NCBI RefSeq assembly: GCF_014211915.1
Contig: NZ_CP060040.1
Location: forward strand, 992,001 to 1,056,000
Direction: 5' to 3'
Source of the DNA: Burkholderia cenocepacia
GTDB taxonomy: Bacteria > Pseudomonadota > Gammaproteobacteria > Burkholderiales > Burkholderiaceae
Length of the DNA: 64,000 nucleotides
This document shows positions 1 through 10,148 of the stretch, in pieces. The number at the start of each line of letters is the position of its first letter. Within the stretch, counting starts at the first letter, position 1. Below the pieces are notes generated by a model that was not told the origin of the DNA, searched no databases, and was given only the letters and a program-made list of their open reading frames with translations. Position numbers and translations under genes: made by a program.

Positions 1-2319
1 GAGCTGCGTAAACAGATACTCCATCGCATACGGCGATGCGTCCGGCAGATGGCGCATCACGCCGACCGTCGCCTCCGTGTTGAGGTCGGTCGTCATGAAC
101 GTGACGAACGCGATCGGCTTGTCGGCCTGCCGCACCAGCATCACCGACTGCGTCGACAGATAGCCGTCGTGGAACGCGGCCACCGAGAAACTTTTCTCGC
201 GCGCATCGCGGCTGTCGAGCCAGCCGTCCGAGATGTCGCGCAGCGCCGGCAGCGCGGCCGGCACGTCGCCCGGCGCGATCACCTCGACCGTCAGCGCATC
301 CTTGTCGCCGCGACGCAGCGCATAGCGCAGGTGCGAACGGTTCGATCCCTTCAGGTCGAACTGGTCGAGCGCGATATGCGCTTCTTCGCCGAGCTTCATC
401 AGCGTGAGCCCCGCATCGAGATACAGCGGCAACGCGTTCGCGCGCACCTGGTAGAACGCCGCGCGGCCGCTGTGCGCATGCGCGAGCGCAATGAACTTGC
501 TGATCAGCGCCGGCCACTCTTCGCGCGGCCCGACCGGGTCGTGCAGCGCGGCCCACGTGCGGCCGTTCTTCGCGTACATCAGGAACGCACGGCGCGATTC
601 GGAAAACAGGAACGACTTGTCGCCCATCAGCGCGAGACCAGCATCGCTGCATTCCTGCGCGCGGATGATCTGCTCCGCGTCGATGAGGTCCTGCTCGGCG
701 GGCTTCACGAAACGGCCGGGGGCGGGACGCAGCAATTGCCACAGCGCGAACAGCGCGACGAATACGCCGGCGGCGAGCGTCGCGCGCAGCGCCCGCGGCG
801 CGCGCGCATCGAACGAGAAATGCGACCACAGATCGCGCGTGTAAGGCACGTCGCGGAATGCGAAGAACAGCACCCACACGGCCAGCATCAGCACCATCGC
901 CACCGACACGAACCAGCTCACCGTGAAGCGTTCGGCAAGCAGCGACGAATGTCGGTTGAACCGGCGGCGGCTGACGAGCAGCAGCACGAGCAGCGTGCCG
1001 AGCACGCCTGCCTCGACGAATGCGAGGCCCTTGGCCAGCGACAGCGCGAGACTCGCGAGCGTCAAGGCAAATGTCATCCACCACGCGCCGTCGAGCCGGC
1101 GCAGCAGCCCGCGCGCGACGAACAGCAGCGCGACGCCGAGCACGCTGCAAATCACCTGCGAGCCTTCGAGCACCCACAGCGGCACGATGTGGCGCAGGAT
1201 CGCGATCCGGTGCCAGAACGCGGGCGTCGCGCTCGAGATCACCAGCATCCCGCCGACCGCGAAGGTCACGAGGCTCAGGAACACCGGCGCCAGTTGCGAC
1301 ACGCGCACGGCCTGCCGCGTCACGAGCCGGCGCCGCAGCGCGCGGCCCTCGAAGCCGGCCAGCAAGCCGGCCGACAGCACGAGCGGCACGCCGAAATAGA
1401 TCGCGCGATACGCGATCAGCGCGGCGACCATCGCGTGCGCGGGCACTTCGCGGCCCAGCGTGAAGACCATCGCCGCTTCGAACACGCCGATCCCGCCCGG
1501 CGTATGGCCGATCATCCCGAGCAGCAACGCGGCCGCATAAACGGTGATGAAGGTCGGGAAGCCGACGGGAGCCGCCGGCAGCAACACCCACAGCGTGAGG
1601 CCCGCGGCAACGACGTCGAGCACCGCATAGACGACCTGCGCGACGAGATCGCGCCGCGCCGGCACGTCGAACGACAGCCATTTGAAGCGCGTGACGACCG
1701 GGCGCGCGGTGTTGCCGCACAGCACGACCAGCGCGGCGAGCGCGATGAGCAGTGCCGCGCCCGTCCACGTGAGCACGCCGGGCACGACGTGCAGCATCGC
1801 GGCGAGCGCCTCCGGCACGCAGACCATGCCAACCGCCGTCATCAGCACCATCGCAAGCGCCAGCGTGCCGCTCGTGAACACCGTCATCCGGCCGATCTGG
1901 GCGGGCGTGACGCCCGACACGCCGTACACGCGCGCGCGCACCGCGCCGCCCGTCAGCGCGCCGAAGCCGGTCGCGTTGCCGAGCGCGGAACCGGCAATCG
2001 CGCCGATCCACAGCGCGACGCGCGGCACCCTGGCCGCGACATAACGCAGGCCGACCGCATCGCGGGCGACGAGCGCGAGATAGCTGAGGGCCGTCGCGGC
2101 CAGCGACGCGCCCCACTCGCTGGCGGACATGTGACGCAACTGGCGAATCACCGACCGGTAGTCGACGGATTCCGACAGATGCTGGAAAACCACGATCAGC
2201 AGCAGGCCGATGCCGAGCGCGAGCAGCGGCGACAGCACGCGCTCGTTGCGGATCAGCGCCCGGGCACGGGCGATCACCGCCTCGGCACGGCCGGGCGAAC
2301 CAGGGTGGCGGGAAGACAT
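1..2319 (-). CDS. mprF: MprF-like phosphatidylglycerol lysyltransferase, C-terminus cut by window edge
   Basis: Bifunctional membrane protein of the MprF family, which transfers an amino acid (usually lysine) from aminoacyl-tRNA to phosphatidylglycerol and flips the product, lowering the negative surface charge. Reading from an ATG at 2319, the first 773 residues are visible; the frame is open to base 1, so the C-terminal end is missing. The N-terminal two thirds is a run of hydrophobic segments (flippase-type UPF0104 region). From about residue 540 a soluble DUF2156 synthase domain begins, including the stretch ALMGDKSFLFSESRRAFLMY and a later segment predicting GNAT-like folding (VMLVRQADKPIAFVTFMTT). 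The family is usually about 840-880 residues, so roughly 70-100 are lost. The exact aminoacyl donor cannot be told from sequence. Confidence 0.85.
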   Translation of the reverse strand, partial: MSSRHPGSPGRAEAVIARARALIRNERVLSPLLALGIGLLLIVVFQHLSESVDYRSVIRQLRHMSASEWGASLAATALSYLALVARDAVGLRYVAARVPRVALWIGAIAGSALGNATGFGALTGGAVRARVYGVSGVTPAQIGRMTVFTSGTLALAMVLMTAVGMVCVPEALAAMLHVVPGVLTWTGAALLIALAALVVLCGNTARPVVTRFKWLSFDVPARRDLVAQVVYAVLDVVAAGLTLWVLLPAAPVGFPTFITVYAAALLLGMIGHTPGGIGVFEAAMVFTLGREVPAHAMVAALIAYRAIYFGVPLVLSAGLLAGFEGRALRRRLVTRQAVRVSQLAPVFLSLVTFAVGGMLVISSATPAFWHRIAILRHIVPLWVLEGSQVICSVLGVALLFVARGLLRRLDGAWWMTFALTLASLALSLAKGLAFVEAGVLGTLLVLLLVSRRRFNRHSSLLAERFTVSWFVSVAMVLMLAVWVLFFAFRDVPYTRDLWSHFSFDARAPRALRATLAAGVFVALFALWQLLRPAPGRFVKPAEQDLIDAEQIIRAQECSDAGLALMGDKSFLFSESRRAFLMYAKNGRTWAALHDPVGPREEWPALISKFIALAHAHSGRAAFYQVRANALPLYLDAGLTLMKLGEEAHIALDQFDLKGSNRSHLRYALRRGDKDALTVEVIAPGDVPAALPALRDISDGWLDSRDAREKSFSVAAFHDGYLSTQSVMLVRQADKPIAFVTFMTTDLNTEATVGVMRHLPDASPYAMEYLFTQL

Positions 2320-2745
2320 AACGTGTTCAGTGGTGGTGCATAGCGTGTCGCGGCGCGGGCTGGCCGGGCGGCGACGTATCTGGTTGTTCTGCATGGGCGG
2401 CCGGCCGAAGACGGGCTCGAGGCGCCTGGATCAGAACTTACGAGTATACGGAACTTATATTACAGAATCTTTCACGTCGCCTTTGTGCGGATTTGTGGTT
2501 TCTCGCGCATCGAAACGCATAAAGAAACCGGGCGTCCCACGAACGCAAGGTGCGCATCATACCGGGAACCGGGGCGGTTTTTTCATCGGATGAATGACTT
2601 GTGATGCATTTGGGCGGAATCTGCCGCGCCGGGCCCGGCGGGCGAGGACGAAAACGCGACGGCGCGGCGCATTTCGGAATGGCGGCGGATTGATTCGGCG
2701 CGTTCATTCCGGCGCGCCACCGGTACGGAAATACGCCACTACGCG
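2320..2745. other. Intergenic region upstream of the mprF-like gene
   Basis: No convincing gene. The stretch near 2440-2475 is AT-rich compared with its surroundings and holds a TATACT-like hexamer on the minus strand, a possible -10 box for the mprF-like gene, but no matching -35 was found. Short open frames here have no family resemblance or ribosome site. Confidence 0.4.
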
Positions 2746-3186
2746 TCACTTCGCCCGCTCATGCTCCCCCAAACCGATCGCCTTGTAATCGTAAGTCGGA
2801 TAGAACTCGGTCCGGTACGCGCCCCACGCCGTATCCTCGAGCACGCGATTGACCTCGCGCAGCCGCGACGCCGGCAGTCGCAGCACGACGATCTGCCCGA
2901 TCCCCATCGTCACGGTCCAGCTCACGACCTCGACGCCCGGCGGCGGAAACGCCTTGTAGAAACCCTGCTTCGCGAGTTGCGCGTTCAGCTCGGCCAGCGG
3001 ACGGGACTGGTCGTGTTTCAGGAAAACCGTCAGCAGTATCGCGTTGTCGGGGGTCGCCGCCGCCGAGCCGGCCGGCACGGTCGACGTCGACGTCTGGCCG
3101 ACGGCGGGCACGCTACCGATTGCGACAGCAGCCAGCGCCGTGGCAATCAAAAGGGTTCGAATCGGGAAATACGGGAATGCCGTCAT
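2746..3186 (-). CDS. Small exported protein of unknown function
   Basis: 146-residue protein that I do not recognise. The first ~30 residues form a signal peptide (MTAFPYFPIRTLL followed by an Ala-rich core), then a Ser/Thr/Ala linker and a ~95-residue mixed alpha/beta domain with the stretch VVSWTVTMGIGQIVVLRLPA. The ATG at 3186 is preferred over one 13 codons upstream because a GGAG lies 7 bases before it and the signal peptide then starts correctly. It stands alone between the mprF-like gene and a LysR gene. Ordinary high-GC codon use suggests a resident gene. Confidence 0.65.
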   Translation of the reverse strand: MTAFPYFPIRTLLIATALAAVAIGSVPAVGQTSTSTVPAGSAAATPDNAILLTVFLKHDQSRPLAELNAQLAKQGFYKAFPPPGVEVVSWTVTMGIGQIVVLRLPASRLREVNRVLEDTAWGAYRTEFYPTYDYKAIGLGEHERAK

Positions 3187-3267
3187 CACGCGACTCCATG
3201 GCTTCGTGGCTGGAGCCGCCATCATGCACCGCCCAATCCATTGCTGCAGTGACCGGGGCCGATGCGA

Positions 3268-4182
3268 TTACGCCGCGCCCGCGCCTTCGCGCTCGCGCAG
3301 CACGTCGATGAACGCGCGCAGCTTGGCCGGCACGTGCTTGCGGTTCACGTAATACAGCCACATTGGCGGCAGCGTCCGGCACGCGCCGGGCAGCACCTCG
3401 ACGAGCGTGCCGTCGCGCAGGTCCTGCTCGATCCTCTCGCGCACGAACGCGAACGCGATGCCGACACCGACCCGCGCCGCGTCGATCACCGCATCGTCGT
3501 CGTTCGTCACGAACACGCCGTCCGGATCGAGATCGACATCGCGGCGCCCGTCCTGCAGCAGCCACTTGTGCAGGCGCCCGCTCTCCGAAAACCGGAAACG
3601 GATGCACGCATGCTGCGCCAGCGCGGCGATCGACTCGGGCGTGCCGTGCCGCGCAAGATAGGCCGGCGACGCGACCAGCGCACACGTCAGCGCCGGCGCG
3701 ATCCGCACGCCGATCATGCCCGGCTGCAATCGGTCGGCCAGGCGAATCCCCGCATCGAAGCCATCCTTCGCGATGTCGACGAGTTCGTTGTCGTAGCGGA
3801 TTTCGAGCCGGACTTTCGGATAGCGCTCGCGGAACGTGGCGAGCACCGGCGCGATCACGAGCAAGCGCGCGAGCGGCAGCGCGGTCACGCGCAGCAGCCC
3901 GTTCGGCTCGCTGCGCGCATCCTTCAGTTCGTCGCGTGCCTGCATGACCTGCCGGTAAGCGGGTTCGGTCTGCCGCCAGTAGCGCTGGCCGGCTTCGGTG
4001 AGGCTCACGCCGCGCGTGCTGCGGTTGAACAGCTTCACGTTGAGTTCGCCCTCGAGTTGCCCGATCGCCAGGCTGACGGCCGCCGGCGTCAGGCCGAGCG
4101 CGGCCGCGGCCCGCGTGAAGTTGCCGGCCGTCGCGACGGTCATGAACACGTGCAGCCCGGCCATCGGATCGCGTCTGCTCAT
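3268..4182 (-). CDS. LysR-family transcriptional regulator
   Basis: 304 residues. The N-terminal winged helix (about residues 7-66, FMTVATAGNFTRAAAALGLT then VSLAIGQLEGELNVKLFNRS) is typical LysR DNA-binding sequence; residues ~95-295 form the substrate-binding domain. It is divergent from the GlcG/HbpS-like gene and the SDR gene across a 106-bp gap and is therefore the likely regulator of that pair. Its sequence resembles the group of LysR proteins found next to oxidoreductases, but the effector cannot be inferred. Confidence 0.9.
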   Translation of the reverse strand: MSRRDPMAGLHVFMTVATAGNFTRAAAALGLTPAAVSLAIGQLEGELNVKLFNRSTRGVSLTEAGQRYWRQTEPAYRQVMQARDELKDARSEPNGLLRVTALPLARLLVIAPVLATFRERYPKVRLEIRYDNELVDIAKDGFDAGIRLADRLQPGMIGVRIAPALTCALVASPAYLARHGTPESIAALAQHACIRFRFSESGRLHKWLLQDGRRDVDLDPDGVFVTNDDDAVIDAARVGVGIAFAFVRERIEQDLRDGTLVEVLPGACRTLPPMWLYYVNRKHVPAKLRAFIDVLREREGAGAA

Positions 4183-4288
4183 CGTTTGTCCATCATTAAA
4201 AAAACTTGAAACTGCTTCGAGAAGAATGCGGATTCTCCCATATACCGCAACTGCCTACACTGGCGCTGTCGTCCCCTCGGAGCCTCGC

Positions 4289-4732
4289 ATGAACCCGCTC
4301 ACCGCCGCACTCCCGCTGCCGCTCGCCGTCGCCCGCCGCACGGTCGACGCGGCGCTCGCGCATGCCGTATCGCTGCAGGTGGCCGGCGTCGCGATCGCCG
4401 TCGTCGATGCCGGCGCGAACCTGCTCGCGTTCGTGCGTACCGACGACTGTTTTCTCGGCGCGATCGATCTCGCGCAGCGCAAGGCGCTGACGGCGGTGCG
4501 CTTTCGCGCGTCGACCGGTGCGCTCGGCGCGATGTCGGGCGACGGTCCGCTGCGCGGCATCGAACACAGTCACGGCGGGCTCGTCACGTTCGGCGGCGGC
4601 GAGCCGCTCGTCGACGGCGACGGGCGCTGCGTCGGCGCGATCGGCGTCTCGGGCGGCAGCGTCGACGAAGACACCGCGATCGCGCGGCACTGCCGCGACC
4701 TTTTTCAGGCAACCCTTCACACCACAAGGTAA
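4289..4732 (+). CDS. GlcG/HbpS-family (DUF336) protein
   Basis: 147 residues of the GlcG/HbpS family, small alpha/beta proteins some of which bind haem. Family signature parts are visible: VAIAVVDAGANLLAFVRTDDCF near the N-terminal third (substrate-facing strand), AQRKALTAVRF, and the C-terminal GAIGVSGGSVDEDTAIA. The ATG at 4289 opens this domain; an upstream in-frame extension runs back through the LysR gene and is not credible. It is followed four bases later by the SDR gene, so the two are probably co-transcribed and controlled by the divergent LysR gene. A candidate promoter is TTCTCC, 17 bp, TACACT in the gap. Confidence 0.85.
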   Translation: MNPLTAALPLPLAVARRTVDAALAHAVSLQVAGVAIAVVDAGANLLAFVRTDDCFLGAIDLAQRKALTAVRFRASTGALGAMSGDGPLRGIEHSHGGLVTFGGGEPLVDGDGRCVGAIGVSGGSVDEDTAIARHCRDLFQATLHTTR

Positions 4733-4736
4733 GCAC

Positions 4737-5513
4737 ATGACACGGAAACGCATCCTCATCACCGGCGCGGGCACCGGCTTCGGCCGCGAAGTCGCGCTGC
4801 GGCTCGCCGAACGCGGTCACGACGTGACGGCCGGCGTACGCACGGCCGTCGAGATCGACGCACTGACGGACACCGCCGCGCAGCGCGGCACCCCGTTGCG
4901 TGCGGTGAAGCTCGACGTCACGTCGGCCTACGATCGCGCGCGCGCCGCCGAACTCGCCATCGACGTGCTCGTGAACAACGCGGGCGTCGGCGAAGCCGGT
5001 GCGCTTGTCGACCTGCCGGTCGAGATCGTCCGCGAGCTGTTCGACGTGAACGTGTTCGGGCCGCTCGAACTCACGCAGCAGATCGCACGCGCAATGCTCG
5101 CGCGCAAGCACGGCAAGATCGTGTTCGTGTCGTCGATCGCGGGGTTGATCACGGGGCCGTTCACCGGCGCGTACTGCGCGTCGAAGCACGCGGTCGAATC
5201 GGTGGCCGAGGCGATGCACGCGGAACTGGCGCCGCACGGCATCCGCGTCGCGGTCGTGAACCCGGGCCCGTACCGCACCGGCTTCAACGACCGGATGATG
5301 GAAACGACGCGGCGCTGGCACGATCCGGCCGTGCATACCGTGACGCCCGAGCGGCTGGCGTTCCCGCTCGAACAGCACGACCCGGAGGAAATGATCGCGA
5401 AGATGGTCGACGTGATCGACAGCGACGGCGGCGCGTTCCGCAACCTGCTGCCGGCTTCATCGGAAGCGTTCGTGCGCGCCGAGCAGGCGCGTGCGTGGGA
5501 GCGGCAACAGTAA
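4737..5513 (+). CDS. Short-chain dehydrogenase/reductase (SDR)
   Basis: 258-residue NAD(P)-dependent SDR oxidoreductase. The nucleotide-binding turn is TGAGTGFG near residue 8, the structural NNAG motif is at about residue 80, the catalytic serine is in FVSSIAG and the catalytic Tyr-Lys pair in YCASK near residue 147. Length is normal for classical SDRs. It starts four bases after the GlcG-like gene and is likely regulated with it by the divergent LysR protein. Substrate unknown. Confidence 0.92.
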   Translation: MTRKRILITGAGTGFGREVALRLAERGHDVTAGVRTAVEIDALTDTAAQRGTPLRAVKLDVTSAYDRARAAELAIDVLVNNAGVGEAGALVDLPVEIVRELFDVNVFGPLELTQQIARAMLARKHGKIVFVSSIAGLITGPFTGAYCASKHAVESVAEAMHAELAPHGIRVAVVNPGPYRTGFNDRMMETTRRWHDPAVHTVTPERLAFPLEQHDPEEMIAKMVDVIDSDGGAFRNLLPASSEAFVRAEQARAWERQQ

Positions 5514-5528
5514 GCCGGCGGCGAAGCA

Positions 5529-5550
5529 GCGGGCCAACGCAACGGCCCGC
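5529..5550. terminator. Hairpin between convergent genes
   Basis: Perfect 7-bp inverted repeat, GCGGGCC and GGCCCGC with an 8-base loop, lying in the 49-bp gap between the SDR gene and the converging nitrate reductase gene. No T-run on either side, so it may help termination in both directions but is not a classic intrinsic terminator. Confidence 0.45.
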
Positions 5551-5562
5551 CGCTCACGCGAT

Positions 5563-8500
5563 TCAGTACACGTCCCGCATGTAGCGCCGCGCCTTCGAAA
5601 GCCGCGCGACGTAGTCGTTCGCGGCTTCGTCCGACATGCCGCCGTGCCGGGCGACGATCGCCTTCAGCGCCGTATCGACGTCCTTGGCCATCCGCGCGGC
5701 GTCGCCGCACACGTAGAAGTGCGCGCCCTCTTCCAGCCACGCGAACAGCTCGGCGCCCTGCTCGCGCATCCGGTCCTGCACGTAGACCTTGTCGGCCTGG
5801 TCGCGCGAGAACGCGAGATCGAGCCGCGTCAGGAAGCCGCTGTCGCGCATCTCGCTCAACTCGTCGCCGTAGTAGAAGTCGGTCTGCGCGTGCTGCTCGC
5901 CGAAGAACAGCCAGTTGCGCCCGCGCGCGCCGCGCGCCCGCCGCTCGTGCAGAAAGCCGCGGAACGGCGCGACGCCGGTGCCCGGGCCGACCATCACGAT
6001 CGGCACGTCGCCGTTCACCGGCGGCCGGAAATGCGCGGACTTCTGCACGAACACGGGCACGCGGCCGTCGTCCGCGCGATCGGCGAGGAACGTCGACGCG
6101 ACGCCTTTGCGCGCGCGCCGGCCGTTGTGATAACGCACGGCCGACACGGTCAGGTGAATCTCGCCCTCGTGCGCGCTCGGGCTCGACGCGATCGAATAGA
6201 GGCGTGGCTGCATGCGCTTGAGCATGCCGACCAGCTCCGCGCCCGACAGCTCGACCGGGTATTCGTGCAGCACGTCCGCCAGTTGCTGCCCCACAGCCAT
6301 TGCTTGAGGTCGCCCTTGCGATCCTCGCCGAGCAGCGACTTCAGCGCGCCGTTCGCGCTGCGCGACGCGATGAAGGCCAGCGTGTCGGGATGCGGGCGCG
6401 TGATGTCGAAGTGGCGCGCGAGCGCGTCGCCGAGCCGGATCTCGCCGACACCCGCGACCGACACGGGCGCATCGGCCTTCAGCGCGGTGACGGACAGCAG
6501 TTCGTCGACCAGTTCCGGACAGTTGGTCGGCCATACGCCGAGCGCGTCGCCGGTTTCGTATTCGAGGTTCGCGCCCTGGGTCGACAGCGATACGTAGCGC
6601 GTGTCTTTTGCCGCGCCCGGCCGGTTCAGCCGCAGGTTCGCGACGAGCTTCGACGGCGCCGGATGCGCTTTCGTCGGCAACAGCCCCGACGGGCTCAATC
6701 CACCGGACGGCACCGCGTGCAGCGCGGCATCGGCCTCCTTGATGCGCGCGACGACGCGCTCGAGCCACTGATCGGCATCGTGCTGGAATTCGACGTCGCA
6801 ATCGACGCGTGCGCACAGGCGCGCCGCGCCGAGTTCCGCGAGCCGAGCGTCGAGCCGGCGGCCGTGGCCGCAGAACTGGTCGTAGTTGCGGTCGCCGAAC
6901 GCGAGCACCGCGAAATGCACGCCGTCGAGGCGCGCGGCGCTGCCGGCCTGCAACGCGTCCCAGAACTCGCTGCCGTTGTCCGGCGCATCGCCGTCGCCGA
7001 ACGTGCTCGTCATCAGCAGCACGTATTGCGCGCCGGCGAGCGACGCGACCGGATAGTCGGACATGCACGCGGTGCGGATCTCGAAGCCCGCGTTCATCAG
7101 CTTCGTCGCGTAATCCTCGGTCAACGATTCGATATTGCCGGTCTGCGACGCCCACAACAACGTGACCTTCGGGCGCGGGCGCACGATGCGCACGCCGCCG
7201 GCCGCGGCGGCGTCGGCCGGCAGCGCGGGCGCGGCAGCGGTCTGCGCACCGGCAGGCACGGAGCGGCTGAACAGGCCCGCGAGCATGCCGTCGAGCCAGA
7301 ACCGCACGGGCGGCGTCAACGGCGCGCCGGCCGGCAGCACGGGCACGCTGCCGTCGCGACGGCCGGCGCTCGCCTTCAGTCCGCTGACGAGGCCGGCCAC
7401 GTACAGCCGCTCGGTGTCGGTCAACGGCGGCGGCGCGAGATCGGCGACGCCGAGCGCGGCCGCGAAAGTGTCGATGTCTGCCATGTCGGATTCCTGTGAA
7501 GCCGTGATCGGCGAGATCGCGGGCGCGGGCGGTGCATCGTCCGCGCGTGCGTCGGCGCGCGCCGTGTCGTCGTCGGCCGACGCGAACGCGTCCGTGTCGA
7601 CGCGCGTCAGCGCGACCGCGCAGTATTTCAGTTCGGGTTGCTGCGATTCCGGGTCGATCGCGTCGTTCGTCACCGCGTTGATGCACAGGTCATCGCCGTA
7701 CACGTCGTTCCAGTGCATCGGCGCGAAGCAGTTGCCGCGCCGCACGCGGTCCGTCACGACGGCCGGCAGCACCGCGCGGCCGCGCGCCGAACGAATCTCG
7801 ACGCTGTCCTTCGCGGCGATGCCCAGCGCGCTCGCATCGTCCGGGTGCAGTTCGACGAACGGGCGCGGGTTGAGCTTGTTCAGCATCGCGACCTTGCCGG
7901 TCTTCGTCATCGTGTGCCACTGATGCTGCAACCGCCCGGTGTTCAGCACGATCGGGAACGTGTCGTCGGGCAGCTCGGCCGGATCGACGTGCGGCCGCGC
8001 GAAAAAGCGCGCCTTGCCCGCCGGCGTCGGGAACGTGATGCGCGGCGCGTCGCCGCCGTCGGCTGCCAGGCGCAGCGGCTGGCTCACGCCGTCGTTCAGG
8101 TAGCGAATCGGGTGCCGCTCGCGCGCGGCGCCCGGCGCGACCGGCCACTGCACGGGCCCGTCGCGCAGCGCCGCGTGGCTCGCGCCGCGCAGGTCGTAGC
8201 CGGTCGCCGGATTCGAGAAGCGCACGATCTCGTCGAACACGTCGGCCGCCGACGCATAGTCGAACGCGTCGCCGAACCCCATCGCACGCGCGACTTCCGC
8301 GACGATGCGCCAGTCGGGCAGCGCGTCGCCGGGCGGCGCGACCGCCGCGCGCATCAGCGTCATGTTGCGCTCGGAATTGATCATCACGCCGTCGCCTTCG
8401 GCCCACAGCGCGCCGGGCAGCAGGATGTCGGCGTAGCGATTGGTCTCGGTGTCGAGGAACGCGTCCTGCGCGATCACGAGCTCCGCGGCCTGTAACCCGG

Positions 8501-9749
8501 CGATCACGTTGCGCCGGTTGGGCACGGTCGCGACCGGGTTCGTGCAGACGATCCAGCACGCCTTGATGTCGCCGGCCGCCATCCGCTCGAACAGGTCGAC
8601 CGTGCCGTTGCCGGTGTCCTGGCGCAGCGTGCCGGCGGGCACGCGCCACAGGTTCTCGACGAAGCGGCGGTCGTCGTCGGACGCCACCGAGCGCTGGCCC
8701 GGCAGCCCCGGCCCCATGTAGCCCATCTCGCGGCCGCCCATCGCGTTCGGCTGGCCGGTCAGCGAGAACGGCCCGCTGCCCGGGCGACAGATCTTGCCGG
8801 TCGCGAGATGCAGGTTGCAGATCGCGTTGGTGTTCCACACGCCGTGCGTGCTCTGGTTGAGCCCCATCGTCCAGCAGCTCATCCATTCCTGCGCGTCGCC
8901 GATCCATTGCGCGGCCGTGCGGATGTCGGCTTCCGCGAGCCCGGTGATCTCGGCGACCCGCTCGGGCGTGTAGTCGGCGAGAAACGCGGGCATCGCGTCC
9001 CAGCCTTCGGTGCAGGTATCGATGAACGCGGCGTCGGTGCGCCCGTTCGCATGCAGCAGGTGCAAGAGCCCGTTGGTCAGCGCGAGATCGGTGCCCGGCC
9101 GGATCTGCAGGAACAGGTCGGCCTTGTCGGCGGTGCCGGTGCGGCGCGGATCGACGACGATCAGCTTCGCGCCGGCCTTCACGCGGTCCATCATCCGCAG
9201 GAACAGGATCGGGTGACAGTCGGCCATGTTCGCGCCGATCACGAAGAACAGGTTCGCGCGATCGAAGTCCTGGTACGACCCGGGCGGCCCGTCCGCGCCG
9301 AGCGACTGCTTGTAGCCGGTGCTCGCGCTCGCCATGCACAGCCGCGAGTTCGACTCGATGTTGTTGGTGCCGACGAAACCCTTCGCGAGCTTGTTGACGA
9401 GGTACTGCGCCTCGATCGACATCTGCCCCGACACGTAGAACGACAGCGCATCGGGCCCGTGCGTATCGAGCACCGCGCGCAGCCGCCGCGCGGTCTCGGC
9501 GATCGCGTCGCGCGCCGGCAACGGCACGAGGTCGTCCTCGCGCGCGCGGCGCACGAACGCGCGGTCGAGCCGCCCCGAGCGGCGCAGCGCGACGTGCGCC
9601 GACGAACCCTTCGTGCAGAGCCGCCCGAAGTTGGCCGGATGGTCGGCGTCGCCGGATACCTTGACGACTTCGCCGTCCTCGACGTGCAGCACCATCCCGC
9701 AGCCGACGCCGCAGTACGGGCACACGCTCTTGACGGGGGTGGCGGTCAT
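5563..9749 (-). pseudogene. nasA: Assimilatory nitrate reductase fused to CysJ-type flavoprotein reductase, one-base frameshift
   Basis: Fused enzyme reducing nitrate to nitrite with NAD(P)H. If read through it would be about 1395 residues. Residues 10-45 hold the 4Fe-4S motif (C10, C13, C17, C45) of molybdopterin nitrate reductases, followed by the bis-MGD catalytic domain to about 700. Then come a flavodoxin domain (LLWASQTGNIESLTEDYATK) and an FAD/NADPH reductase domain (RLYSIASSP, GPGTGVAPFRGF) ending in RRYMRDVY. The frame breaks at the four C residues 6289-6292 (four G on the coding strand, near codon 1153). One more G restores QWLWGQQLADVLHEY and the whole FAD/NADPH module; without it translation continues about 45 nonsense residues to 6150. 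It is the last gene of the narK-nirB-nirD operon, 16 bp after nirD. Either a recent mutation or a homopolymer sequencing error. Confidence 0.85.
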
Positions 9750-9765
9750 GCGTGCTCCCGGGCGT

Positions 9766-10110
9766 TCAGGCCGCGATCCATACGAAGCCGTCCTCGACCC
9801 GCGACGGATACGCGTTCACCGATTGCTCGGGCGCTTCCAGGCATTCGCCGGTCCGCAGGTCGAAGTGCTGCTTGTACAGTGGCGACGCAACGACGACGCG
9901 CTCGCCGAGGCTGCCGATCAGCCCGCGCGACATCACCGCGGCCTGCGACACGGGATCGACGTTGTCGATCGCGAACACGCCGCCGTCGGCATGCGCGACG
10001 TGAAACACGGCGACCTGCTCGCCGTTGACGAGCGCGCACACGCCGGTGTTCGGCACGATGTCGTCGAGCGGGCACACGCGGGTCCAGGACAGCGGAAGAC
10101 GATCGTTCAT
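9766..10110 (-). CDS. nirD: Nitrite reductase (NADH) small subunit, NirD
   Basis: 114 residues of the Rieske-like NirD family, which partners NirB in cytoplasmic reduction of nitrite to ammonium. Visible family features are WTRVCPLDDI at the start and YKQHFDLRTGECLE towards the end. As in other NirD proteins the Rieske Cys/His ligands are not all present (no CxH pair), so no 2Fe-2S cluster is expected. It lies 38 bp after nirB and just before the reductase gene, in the same operon. Confidence 0.93.
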   Translation of the reverse strand: MNDRLPLSWTRVCPLDDIVPNTGVCALVNGEQVAVFHVAHADGGVFAIDNVDPVSQAAVMSRGLIGSLGERVVVASPLYKQHFDLRTGECLEAPEQSVNAYPSRVEDGFVWIAA

Positions 10111-10148
10111 GATGGGCTCCTTTGAAAGACGGGGGTGTCGGTCGGGGG

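Noticed and set aside
49..2343. 764-residue plus-strand open frame
   Set aside because: Composition is Arg/His/Gln-rich with no family signal; it is the antisense shadow of the mprF-like gene, whose minus-strand frame gives clear membrane and synthase domains.
7690..9723. 677-residue minus-strand frame
   Set aside because: Same strand as the nitrate reductase but in a different frame; no conserved motifs, whereas the reductase frame has the 4Fe-4S cysteines.
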